6,699 bases of DNA from Conexibacter sp. (GCA_025964295.1 JAOPZD010000587.1:1-6699), one strand, 5' to 3'. Positions 1 through 6,119 are shown, counted from the stretch's first letter. Notes: a model not told the origin generated them from the sequence alone. Program-made: numbers and translations.

Positions 1-1
1 C

Positions 2-505
2 GAGGCGGTCGTGGCGATCGAGCGGATCGCGCGCGCGTCGACCTCGGGCACGACGGTCGGGACGGTCGGCGTCGTCCGCGCGCTGCCCGGGGCGATCAAC
101 GTCGTGCCGGGCGTCGTCTCGCTCGACGTCGACGTCCGCGACAGCGACGCGCCCGCGCGCGAGGCCGTCGTCGCCGGGATCGCGGAGGCCGCGCGGGCGA
201 TCGGCGCCGCACGTGACCTGGACGTCGCGATCGACGAGATCGTCACCGACGCGCCGGTGCGCTGCGACGACGCGGTGGTCGCGGCGGCCGCGGCGGCGAC
301 CGAGGCCCTGGGGCTGCCCTACCGCCGCATGACCTCCGGCGCCTACCACGACGCGATGATCATGGGCCGCCGCATGCCGGTCGGCATGATCTTCGTGCCC
401 AGTCGCGACGGCGTGTCCCACCACCCCGACGAGTACACCTCGCCGCAGGAGCTCGACCGCGGCGTCGCGGTCCTCGCCGGGACGCTGGAGCGGCTGGCGT
501 CGTAG
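2..505 (+). CDS. M20 family zinc amidohydrolase, C-terminal part (allantoate amidohydrolase / N-carbamoyl-L-amino-acid hydrolase type)
   Basis: The frame is already open at the first bases and ends at TAG 503-505, so about 167 residues of the C-terminal portion are visible; the family is usually around 400 residues. The GTG at 11 is internal, not a start. A TVGTVGVVRALPGAINVVPG stretch followed by SLDVDVRDSD is the typical lid-to-catalytic transition of this family. SGAYHDA (His codon 347-349) matches the usual SGAxHDA substrate-binding motif, here with Tyr where Gly is common. GVSHHPDEYT near the C-terminus matches the GxSHxPxE motif, whose first His (codon 419-421) is a metal ligand in characterised relatives. 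Such enzymes hydrolyse an amide or carbamoyl group on allantoate, ureidopropionate or N-carbamoyl amino acids in the cytoplasm. The substrate cannot be told from this fragment, and the other metal ligands lie outside the window. Family call firm; specificity open. Confidence 0.9.
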   Translation, partial: EAVVAIERIARASTSGTTVGTVGVVRALPGAINVVPGVVSLDVDVRDSDAPAREAVVAGIAEAARAIGAARDLDVAIDEIVTDAPVRCDDAVVAAAAAATEALGLPYRRMTSGAYHDAMIMGRRMPVGMIFVPSRDGVSHHPDEYTSPQELDRGVAVLAGTLERLAS

Positions 506-514
506 AGCTGCAGT

Positions 515-542
515 GCCGGCGCCGGCCTGAGCGCTCTGCGCT
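515..542. terminator. Palindromes after the hydrolase gene, possible terminator or operator
   Basis: Two compact dyads follow the hydrolase stop. GCCGGCGCCGGC (515-526) is a perfect 12-bp palindrome. AGCGC-TCT-GCGCT (530-542) is a 5-bp inverted repeat with a 3-base loop, and its last base is the first T of the TTGACA hexamer at 542. Neither is followed by a T-run, so they do not form a classical intrinsic terminator. High-GC actinobacteria often lack the T-run, so a termination role is possible. The position of the second dyad against the -35 box would also suit an operator. Short GC-rich palindromes arise easily at this base composition. Confidence 0.25.
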
Positions 543-570
543 TGACACCGTACGGCGTTTGGGAGAGGGT
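542..570 (+). promoter_or_regulatory. Candidate promoter of the large secreted protein gene
   Basis: TTGACA (542-547) exactly matches the -35 consensus of housekeeping sigma factors. After a 17-base spacer comes GAGGGT (565-570), which keeps the important second A and sixth T of the actinobacterial -10 pattern TANNNT but is otherwise weak. Initiation would be expected near 577, giving a leader of about 88 bases before the GTG start at 665. The call rests on the exact -35 hexamer, the ideal spacing and its place in a gap between genes; the poor -10 keeps confidence moderate. Confidence 0.4.
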
Positions 571-623
571 GCCGCGGCTGGCGCACGTGGAAGGGCGCCT
601 CACCAGGTCTCTGTCCCATCGCA

Positions 624-640
624 CGCCCGGCTTCCGGGCG
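624..640 (+). promoter_or_regulatory. Perfect hairpin in the presumed 5' leader
   Basis: CGCCCGG-CTT-CCGGGCG is an uninterrupted 7-bp all-GC stem with a 3-base loop. It ends 12 bases before the Shine-Dalgarno sequence of the large gene, so it would fold in the mRNA leader without covering the ribosome site. Possible roles are mRNA 5' stabilisation or binding of a regulator. No U-run follows, so it is not a plain intrinsic terminator. The match is visible directly; the role is inference. Confidence 0.35.
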
Positions 641-652
641 CGCACTCCAGCC

Positions 653-658
653 GAGGTG
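653..658 (+). promoter_or_regulatory. Ribosome binding site that fixes the start of the large gene
   Basis: GAGGTG lies 6 bases before the GTG at 665 and is a good complement to the 16S rRNA anti-Shine-Dalgarno. The signal peptide begins directly after this GTG. The open frame continues upstream to a TTG at 542, but that TTG sits inside the -35 hexamer, and the 41 added residues are polar and would bury the signal peptide. Another in-frame GTG at 656 overlaps the Shine-Dalgarno itself. Confidence 0.6.
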
Positions 659-664
659 TCCCAC

Positions 665-739
665 GTGCCCGCCAAGCGTCTTCGGAAGCTCCTGCTCGCG
701 ATCGCCGCGCTGCTCTGCCTGCAGCTCGCGGCCACCGCG
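665..739 (+). other. Signal peptide coding segment
   Basis: Residues 1-25: a short basic n-region (K4, R5, R7, K8), a hydrophobic stretch from L9 to about A23, and an A-T-A signal peptidase I motif at 23-25 followed by Gln-Ser-Ser-Ser. A lipoprotein reading is unlikely because the residue before C18 is Leu. This is a Sec-type signal; there is no twin Arg. Confidence 0.85.
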
Positions 740-3700
740 CAGTCCTCGAGCGCCCACACGCTGTCGGGAACGGTGTCGGCCTCGAGCGGAGCGCTGTCCG
801 GAACGACGGTGACGGTCCGCGACTCCGCGACGCAGGCCGTGGCGGGCTCGGCGACGACGGACGTGGCGGGGCACTACGCGGTGACGCTGACGAGCGGCAC
901 CTACGACGTGCGCTTCGATCCGGCGCCGCTGAGCGGGTATCAGGCGTCGGTGACGACGAGCTACGCGGTGACGGGGGACCGGACGCTGAACGTGGCCCTG
1001 GTGAACGCCGGTGCGGTGACGTTGTCGGGTGTGATCCAAGATCCCGACGGCAATCCGCTGCCCGGCACGGCGGCCATCCTCAACAGCACCAACGGCACAA
1101 CCGGCAACGCCGGCACCAGCACCGACGCCGACGGCCACTTCTCGCTCGCGGTCGTCCCCGGCGACTTCCACTTCGAGATCTACCACGGCGCCCAGCCCGC
1201 CTTCGACATCTACAACGACGTCACGATCACCGCCAACCGCAGCATCACCATCACCGTCCCATGGCGCACCGTGACCGTCCACGTCCAATCACCCTCCGGC
1301 AGCCCCGTCGGCGGCGTCCAGGTCAACGCCAGCGGCAACACACCCGCCATCTCCCTCGCCACCGGCTTCACCCAACGCACCTGCTGCAACAACTACACCA
1401 ACAACAACCAAACCACCGACGCCAACGGCAACGCCACCCTGCGCCTGCTCGACACCTCCACCAACGACCCCATCAGCCTCAACCCACCCAACGGCACCGG
1501 CTACGCCAACAGCACCGTCCCCTTCCCCGCCAGCACCGGCAACACCACCATGATCGTGCAGCTGACCGCGAGTGACGCGAGCGCGCCCACGGTCACCTGC
1601 GGCGCGGCGGATGGCCTGTGGCATGCCGCCAACGTCTCGATCGCCTGCACCGCCAGCGACAGTGGCACCGGCCTCGCGAATGCGGCGGATGCGTCGTTCT
1701 CGCTCGCGACCAACGTCCCCGACGGCAGTGAGACCGCCGACGGCCAGACCGGCACGCGATCGGTCTGCGACAACGCCCTGAACTGCCGCGCCGCCGGCCC
1801 GGTCGGCGGCAACAAGGTCGATCGGAAGCCGCCGAGCATCGCGGTCGCCGCGCCGATCGCCAACGCCACGTTCGCCAAGGACCAGGTCGTCGCCGCGGAC
1901 TTCAGCTGCACCGACGGCGGCTCCGGCCTGGCGTCGTGCACGGGCACGAGCAGCTTGGGCGCGGCGATCGACACCGCGACGACCGGCGCCCACACCTTCA
2001 CCGTGACCGCCACCGACAACGTCGGCAACAGCTCCACCAAGACCATCACCTACGCGGTTGCCGCGCCCGACACGACGGCGCCGTCGATCACCTGCGGCGC
2101 CGCCGACGCCGCGTGGCACACCACCGACGCCTCGGTGAGCTGCACCGCGAGCGACGGGGGCAGCGGGCTCGCCAACGGCGCGGATGCGTCGTTCACGCTG
2201 ACGACCGCCGTCCCGACCGGCAGCGCCACCACCACCGCGCAGACCGGTGCGCGCCAGGTCTGCGACAGCGCGGGCAACTGCCGCACCGCCGGACCCATCG
2301 GCCCGTTCAAGGTCGACCGCGCCGCACCGGACGCGAGCGTCGCGTTCTCCGCCGGCCAGGCCTACGCCCTCAACGCCGCCGCGACCGTCAGCTACGACTG
2401 CGCCGACATCGGCTCCGGCATCTCCACCTGCGCCGGCGATGGCCCGACCGGCGCCGTCATCGACACGTCGACCGCGGGCGTCCACACCTTCCACGTCACC
2501 GCCACCGACGTCGCCGGCAACCAGACGCTCCGCACGGCCAGCTACGTCGTGTCCAGCAGCAGCTCGCCGACCGGGCCGTTCACGGTCGCCGGGACGGTGA
2601 CGGCGCTGACCGGACCCTCGGCGTTCCTCACCGGCTCGACCGTCACGGCGCTCGCCGCGGGCACGAGCACCGCCGTCGCCACCGCCGGCGTCGACAGCGG
2701 CGGCGGCTACGCGCTCAGCCTCCCACCCGGCAGCTACGACCTCCGCGTCACGCCGCCGACCGGCTCCACCTACCGCCAGTCGACGGCCACCGCGATCGCG
2801 GTCGACGGCGACACGGCGCTGGACTTCGTCCTCTTCCAGGGCGCGAACGGCTCCGGGACGAACCTCACCGGCGTCCTGCGCGACCTCGACGGCGCTGCCC
2901 TGCCCGGCGCCACGGTGACCGTCGTCGGCGGCCCCTCGACGACGACCGACGGCCAAGGCCGCTTCCAGCTCGTCACCGACGACGGCAACCACGCGCTGCG
3001 CCTCAGCCGCGGCCAGAGCGGCGGCGACGCGAGCTTCTCGCTGCAGACCAGCCAGCTCGCCATCGCCGGCGACACCGGCGTGACCCTCACGCTGCCGCTG
3101 CACCGCCTCACGGTCAGCGTGACCGACCCGGCCAGCCAGGCGGTGGCCGGGGCCGCCGTGAGCATCGTCGCCCCGGTCGACGACGTCACCGTCGCCCCCG
3201 GCGTCACCGCCACCGCCCTCTCCGGCCAAAGCGCAACGGCGACCTCCAGCAGCAGCGGCGCCGCCCGGATGCGGATCCTGCCCACCGCGGGCAGCCCGGA
3301 CAACCCCGTGGACTTCACCGACCCCGACGCGGCCTATCAGCCCACCACCTTCACGCTGGCGGCGACCAGCGCCGACCGCGCCATCGACGTCACGGTCCAA
3401 CCCGTCACCACCGTCCACTACACCGGCACGGTTCGCGACGCGGCCGGGCAGCCGCTGAGCGGGATCGGCGTCGCCATCGGCACCCACGGCGACACGACCA
3501 ACAACCAGGGGACGTTCTCCGTCCAGACCCGGCCGGGCGCGCGGACGGTGGCGGTCAGCACGGGCGTCGCCACGCTCACGTACCCCGTCACCCTCGCCAG
3601 CGCCGACCTCGACCAGACCCTGACCGTGCCCCTCAAGCAGCTCACGGTGCACGTCACCGACGCGCGTGACGGCAGCAGCGTCCCCGGCGCCTCCGTCCAC

Positions 3701-5668
3701 TACGCCGCGCCGACCAACGCCTATGAGATCACGCCCGGCGTCACCGCCGCGGCCGCCTCGCAGGCTGCGACGGCCACCAGCAACGGCTCGGGCAACGCCA
3801 CCATGTCGATCCTGCCGACCCCCGGCAGCAGCGGCAACGCGGTGACCTTCGGCGGCCACGGCCAGTTCAAGGACACCACCTACAGCCTGCCGCCGCTCAC
3901 CGCGAGCACCGGCGTCGACGTCGCCGTGCAGGCCTACGACAGCCACCTGACCGGCACGCTCCAGGACGAGGCCGGCCACCCGCTTTCGGGCGCGACGGTC
4001 AGCATCATCGGCCAGACCTCCGACGCCACGGACGCCGCCGGCCACTTCTCGGTCTACGGCACGGCAGGCCCCCACGTGCTCCGCCTCCAGCCGTCGTCGC
4101 CCGCAGTCACGCTCGAGGCGCCGACCACGCTGAGCGGGACGACCAACCGGACGCTCACGCTTCCGGCCAAGCGCGTCGCCTTCCGCGTGATCGACCCATC
4201 CAACGCCGCCGTCTCCGGCGCCCAGGTGCGCGCGCAGGCGCCGGCGAGCGACGTGGCGCTGGCGGCCGGGATGACCGCGACCGCGACCGGCGACCAGTCG
4301 GCCACGGTGTCGACCGACGCCAACGGCAATGCCACCGCGTTGCTCCTGCCCACCCCTGGTAGCTCGGCGTCCGGCGGCAGCCGCGTCACGCCGCCAGTGG
4401 CGTCCGGCCTCTCCCAGACGCCGTTCGCCCTCCCGGCGATCGCCGCCGACACGACCATCGTCCTGCACTTCCAGACCGCCGGCGGCTTCGGCCCGACGGT
4501 CTCCTGTGAGCAGGCCGACGGCAACTGGCATCCCGGCAACGTCGCGATCCACTGCACCGCCCAGGCTCCGGCAGGTCTCGCCAACGCTGCAGACGCCTCG
4601 TTCGACCTCACGACGAGCGTCGCCGCGGGGAGCGAGACGAGCAACGCGGCCACGGGCAGCCGGACGGTGTGCGATGCCGCCGGCGCATGCGTCACGGCGC
4701 CGCCGGTCACCGGCAACCAGGTCGACCGCAAGGCGGCGACGGCCAACATCGTGACGCCCACCGCCACCAGCTACGCGCAGGGCCAGACGGTCAACGCGAG
4801 CTACAGCTGCGCCGACGGCGGCTCGGGCGTCGCCACGTGCACCGGCACCGTCGCCGGCGGGTCGCCGATCGACACAGCGGCCGCGGGCGCCCACACGTTC
4901 GCGGTCACGGCGACCGACAAGCAGGGCAACGCCTCGACGTCGTCGGTGAGCTACACCGTGACCGCGACGCCCAGCGTCTCCTGCCCGTCTGGAAACACGG
5001 ACAACTACTGCCAGGCCATCGCGGCGACGAGCGGCCTGAAGAACTACTGGCGCTTCGACGGCGCCACGCAGGACCTGGCCTCGCACGTCGCGTACTCGAC
5101 CGCCGGCGCCAGCGTCAGCCTCGTCGCCGGCGTCGGCGGCGCCAACGACAAGGCGCTGCGGACGGTCAACCCGTCGTTCGGCGCGCAGCTGCCGTACGTG
5201 TCGATCACCCCCACGGTCGACATGAGCGGCCGCAAGCCGTGGACGATCGAGTTCTGGTGGAAGCAGGGGACGACGATCAACACCACGCCGATGAACGTGG
5301 CCTTCGGCTTCTACAACGGCTCCGGCTCCACCGGCTGCACCACGGCCGCGTGCATGGCGTTCTCGCCCTCGGCGTCGATCAACAGCGTGCTGGCACGCGG
5401 CGAGTACACGCTGCCGCCGTTCGGGAGCTTCGTGATCTACGAGTACGCCCAGTACGGCTGGACCCACCTCGCGGTCACCTACGACGGCAACGACGTGCGC
5501 CTCTACAAGGGCGGCGTGCTGCAGCGGACGCTGGCCAGCACGACGTCGCTGCCCGCCAACCCGATCACGCGCTTCCTGGCAAGCAACGACGCGACATGGG
5601 ACGAGCTGGCGATCTACGACCGCGCGCTGGGCGCCGGCGAGGTGGCGCAGCACGCCGTGGCGCATTGA
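665..5668 (+). CDS. Giant secreted modular protein: carboxypeptidase-regulatory-like and Ig-like repeats with C-terminal LamG domain
   Basis: The product is 1667 residues from GTG 665. Residues 1-25 form a Sec signal peptide: basic KRLRK, a Leu/Ala core, and a signal peptidase I site after ATA at 25. The Cys at 18 lacks a proper lipobox. The order is then: carboxypeptidase-regulatory-like domain (32-115); a paired regulatory-like plus Ig-like unit (118-300); two cysteine-bearing double Ig modules (305-470, 472-632); a second single regulatory-like domain (640-730); three more paired units (733-916, 917-1091, 1092-1272); a third cysteine module (1276-1437); and a LamG/concanavalin-like domain (1456-1667). 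There is no LPXTG motif, C-terminal transmembrane segment or recognisable enzyme domain. It probably acts outside the cell as a binding, adhesive or matrix protein, with the LamG domain as the likely glycan or protein contact; its partner is unknown. Mature cysteines number 24, consistent with disulfides. The gene stands apart from both neighbours. Frame and export are near certain; function is inferred. Confidence 0.93.
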   Translation: MPAKRLRKLLLAIAALLCLQLAATAQSSSAHTLSGTVSASSGALSGTTVTVRDSATQAVAGSATTDVAGHYAVTLTSGTYDVRFDPAPLSGYQASVTTSYAVTGDRTLNVALVNAGAVTLSGVIQDPDGNPLPGTAAILNSTNGTTGNAGTSTDADGHFSLAVVPGDFHFEIYHGAQPAFDIYNDVTITANRSITITVPWRTVTVHVQSPSGSPVGGVQVNASGNTPAISLATGFTQRTCCNNYTNNNQTTDANGNATLRLLDTSTNDPISLNPPNGTGYANSTVPFPASTGNTTMIVQLTASDASAPTVTCGAADGLWHAANVSIACTASDSGTGLANAADASFSLATNVPDGSETADGQTGTRSVCDNALNCRAAGPVGGNKVDRKPPSIAVAAPIANATFAKDQVVAADFSCTDGGSGLASCTGTSSLGAAIDTATTGAHTFTVTATDNVGNSSTKTITYAVAAPDTTAPSITCGAADAAWHTTDASVSCTASDGGSGLANGADASFTLTTAVPTGSATTTAQTGARQVCDSAGNCRTAGPIGPFKVDRAAPDASVAFSAGQAYALNAAATVSYDCADIGSGISTCAGDGPTGAVIDTSTAGVHTFHVTATDVAGNQTLRTASYVVSSSSSPTGPFTVAGTVTALTGPSAFLTGSTVTALAAGTSTAVATAGVDSGGGYALSLPPGSYDLRVTPPTGSTYRQSTATAIAVDGDTALDFVLFQGANGSGTNLTGVLRDLDGAALPGATVTVVGGPSTTTDGQGRFQLVTDDGNHALRLSRGQSGGDASFSLQTSQLAIAGDTGVTLTLPLHRLTVSVTDPASQAVAGAAVSIVAPVDDVTVAPGVTATALSGQSATATSSSSGAARMRILPTAGSPDNPVDFTDPDAAYQPTTFTLAATSADRAIDVTVQPVTTVHYTGTVRDAAGQPLSGIGVAIGTHGDTTNNQGTFSVQTRPGARTVAVSTGVATLTYPVTLASADLDQTLTVPLKQLTVHVTDARDGSSVPGASVHYAAPTNAYEITPGVTAAAASQAATATSNGSGNATMSILPTPGSSGNAVTFGGHGQFKDTTYSLPPLTASTGVDVAVQAYDSHLTGTLQDEAGHPLSGATVSIIGQTSDATDAAGHFSVYGTAGPHVLRLQPSSPAVTLEAPTTLSGTTNRTLTLPAKRVAFRVIDPSNAAVSGAQVRAQAPASDVALAAGMTATATGDQSATVSTDANGNATALLLPTPGSSASGGSRVTPPVASGLSQTPFALPAIAADTTIVLHFQTAGGFGPTVSCEQADGNWHPGNVAIHCTAQAPAGLANAADASFDLTTSVAAGSETSNAATGSRTVCDAAGACVTAPPVTGNQVDRKAATANIVTPTATSYAQGQTVNASYSCADGGSGVATCTGTVAGGSPIDTAAAGAHTFAVTATDKQGNASTSSVSYTVTATPSVSCPSGNTDNYCQAIAATSGLKNYWRFDGATQDLASHVAYSTAGASVSLVAGVGGANDKALRTVNPSFGAQLPYVSITPTVDMSGRKPWTIEFWWKQGTTINTTPMNVAFGFYNGSGSTGCTTAACMAFSPSASINSVLARGEYTLPPFGSFVIYEYAQYGWTHLAVTYDGNDVRLYKGGVLQRTLASTTSLPANPITRFLASNDATWDELAIYDRALGAGEVAQHAVAH
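1016..1564 (+). repeat. Paired regulatory-like/Ig-like unit, copy I (residues 118-300)
   Basis: The unit opens with a carboxypeptidase-regulatory-like domain (TLSGVIQDPDGNPLPG) and continues from residue 201 into an Ig-like domain starting RTVTVHVQSPSGSPVGGVQV. The second half carries TTDANGNATLRLLDT, which aligns with STDANGNATALLLPT in copy IV. It is the only copy with cysteines: C240 and C241 adjacent in an Asn-rich loop. Most of it lies in a block with distinctive codon use (see findings). Confidence 0.7.
1577..2560 (+). repeat. Cysteine-bearing double Ig module, tandem copies A and B (residues 305-470, 472-632)
   Basis: Each copy is about 165 residues and has two parts joined by a (K)VDR linker (residues 385-387 and 550-552). 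Part one contains a TCGAAD..W start, CTASD.G.GLAN.ADASF, and VCD.A.NCR. Part two contains C.D.GSG...C.G, IDT.T.G.HTF.VTATD..GN and a closing Y.V. Six cysteines recur at the same places. The DNA has diverged; a 15-base exact match (1685-1699 and 2180-2194) covers the ADASF codons. The pattern resembles bacterial Ig-like domains of surface proteins. Confidence 0.75.
2861..4480 (+). repeat. Three tandem paired regulatory-like/Ig-like units, copies II-IV (residues 733-1272)
   Basis: The units begin at residues 733, 917 and 1092, spaced about 175-184 residues. Each opens with a TG-x-L/V-x-D-x-x-G-x-P/A-L-x-G motif typical of carboxypeptidase-regulatory-like domains. Each then has an Ig-like half starting LTV.VTD or VAFRVID, which carries a PGVTATA-like stretch and an ILPTPGS-like stretch (ILPTAGS, ILPTPGS, LLPTPGS). 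There is no cysteine in any copy. Identity between copies is only moderate, so the duplications are old or fast diverging. Confidence 0.75.
4490..4975 (+). repeat. Cysteine-bearing double Ig module, copy C (residues 1276-1437)
   Basis: This is a third copy of the A/B module, separated from them by more than 600 residues. It keeps the six cysteines, the GLANAADASF motif, the VCDAAGAC motif, the VDRK linker at 1353-1356 and the GAHTF.VTATD..GN motif. Its first cysteine is C1281, against C312 and C477 in A and B. It directly precedes the LamG region. Confidence 0.75.
5030..5665 (+). other. LamG / concanavalin A-like domain coding segment (residues 1456-1667)
   Basis: GLKNYWRFDG opens the domain as in Laminin_G_3 families (L..YW.FDG). 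PWTIEFWWK is the central strand. WTHLAVTYDGNDVRLYKGG is the most diagnostic strand pair, and DELAIYDRALGAGEV near the end is the usual closing motif. This jelly-roll fold generally binds carbohydrate or protein. An unusual stretch between about residues 1553 and 1598 includes a close Cys pair (GCTTAAC) and an aromatic run before WTHLAVTYDG. The domain forms the C-terminus of the protein. Confidence 0.85.
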
Positions 5669-5673
5669 CCGCC

Positions 5674-5701
5674 GCGCGGACACGCGCCGATGAGTCCGCG
5701 C
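5674..5701 (+). terminator. Inverted repeat after the giant gene, candidate terminator
   Basis: GCGCGGAC (5674-5681) and GTCCGCGC (5694-5701) are perfect inverted copies with a 12-base loop, starting 6 bases after the stop codon. No T-run follows, as is common for terminators in GC-rich actinobacteria. An ATG at 5690 that could start the next gene lies inside the loop, so the hairpin might instead influence translation of that gene. The match is certain; the role is inferred. Confidence 0.45.
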
Positions 5702-5722
5702 CCGCCGTCGCGTCCCAGCACC

Positions 5723-6073
5723 ATGACCTCTGAGCGCATCCGCGTCGTCCGGCAGCTCTTCGGCGCCTGGGAGACCGGTGACCGCGGCGCGCTGGAGCGC
5801 GTGCTCGCCGACGACTTCCGGTTCTTCAGCCCCAACGACGAGGCCGGGCTGGACCGCGACGGGTACTTCGCGACGTGCTGGCCGCACCGCGAGCACGCCG
5901 GGAAGGGCTTCCGGTTCGTGCGGACGATCGAGGCCGGCGACGAGGTCGTCGTGACCTACGAGGCCGAGAAGCCGGACGGCTCGGCGTTTCGCAACACCGA
6001 GGTGCTCACCGTGCGCGACGGGCGCGTCACGGGCGTCGAGGTCTACTTCGGCTGGAACCTCGTCGGTTCGTGA
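5723..6073 (+). CDS. SnoaL-like / NTF2-fold protein
   Basis: This is a 116-residue cytoplasmic protein if started at ATG 5723. An in-frame ATG at 5690 would add eleven residues rich in Pro, Arg and Ser. I prefer 5723 because family homology normally begins at an ERIRVVRQLFGAWETGD-type helix and because 5690 lies in a hairpin loop. Neither start has a clear Shine-Dalgarno. The pattern is typical of SnoaL_2/NTF2-like cone folds: two N-terminal helices (FGAWETGD, LERVLADDFRFFSP), then strands FRFVRTIEAGDEVVVTYEAE and NTEVLTVRDGRVTGVEVYFGW. Members are isomerases, cyclases, hydrolases or small-ligand binders, and many have no assigned activity. It lies 54 bases after the giant gene with a hairpin between, and is convergent with the downstream reductase. 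Family call good; substrate unknown. Confidence 0.85.
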   Translation: MTSERIRVVRQLFGAWETGDRGALERVLADDFRFFSPNDEAGLDRDGYFATCWPHREHAGKGFRFVRTIEAGDEVVVTYEAEKPDGSAFRNTEVLTVRDGRVTGVEVYFGWNLVGS

Positions 6074-6087
6074 CCGATGGGATCGAC

Positions 6088-6107
6088 CGAGCGCTGGGGC
6101 TCGCCCC
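6088..6107. terminator. Weak inverted repeats between convergent genes
   Basis: The 46-base gap between the convergent SnoaL-like and reductase genes holds CGAGC-GCTGGG-GCTCG (6088-6103, 5-bp stem). It overlaps the alternative GGGG-CTCG-CCCC (6096-6107). The two are mutually exclusive and short, and neither has a T-run. A bidirectional terminator would be expected here, but the sequence support is weak. Confidence 0.25.
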
Positions 6108-6119
6108 GCGCCCGCGGCC

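Noticed and set aside
542..664. N-terminal extension of the giant protein to TTG 542
   Set aside because: The TTG is part of a TTGACA -35 hexamer, the added 41 residues are polar and would mask the signal peptide, and a good Shine-Dalgarno points to GTG 665.
584..667. Two CACGTG palindromes (584-589 and 662-667) as a paired regulator site
   Set aside because: Six-base palindromes of this composition are frequent by chance, and the second overlaps the start codon. No further symmetry was seen around them.
1055..1072. LPGTA as a sortase-like motif (residues 132-136)
   Set aside because: It is internal, does not match LPXTG, and is not followed by a hydrophobic segment and basic tail.
1382..1416. 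Possible AAC/ACC microsatellite or CRISPR-like repeat
   Set aside because: The repetition comes from runs of Asn and Thr codons in frame. There is no regular spacing and no repeated unit longer than a few bases.
559..1575. A 338-residue + strand frame overlapping the start of the giant gene
   Set aside because: It is a shifted reading of the same DNA, giving Arg/His/Gln-rich low complexity where the real frame has Asn/Thr codons. No domain or ribosome site supports it.
5614..5835. Small minus-strand frame across the giant gene's end
   Set aside because: It overlaps two well-supported + strand genes, has no domain pattern, and looks like a GC-driven shadow.
1289..5896. A 1535-residue open frame antisense to the giant gene
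   Set aside because: Its product is a low-complexity mix of Arg, Gly, Ala, Val and Asp with no recognisable domain. It also runs against the SnoaL-like gene. Long antisense frames are expected where stop codons are rare at very high GC, and the + strand frame has a signal peptide and clear domains.
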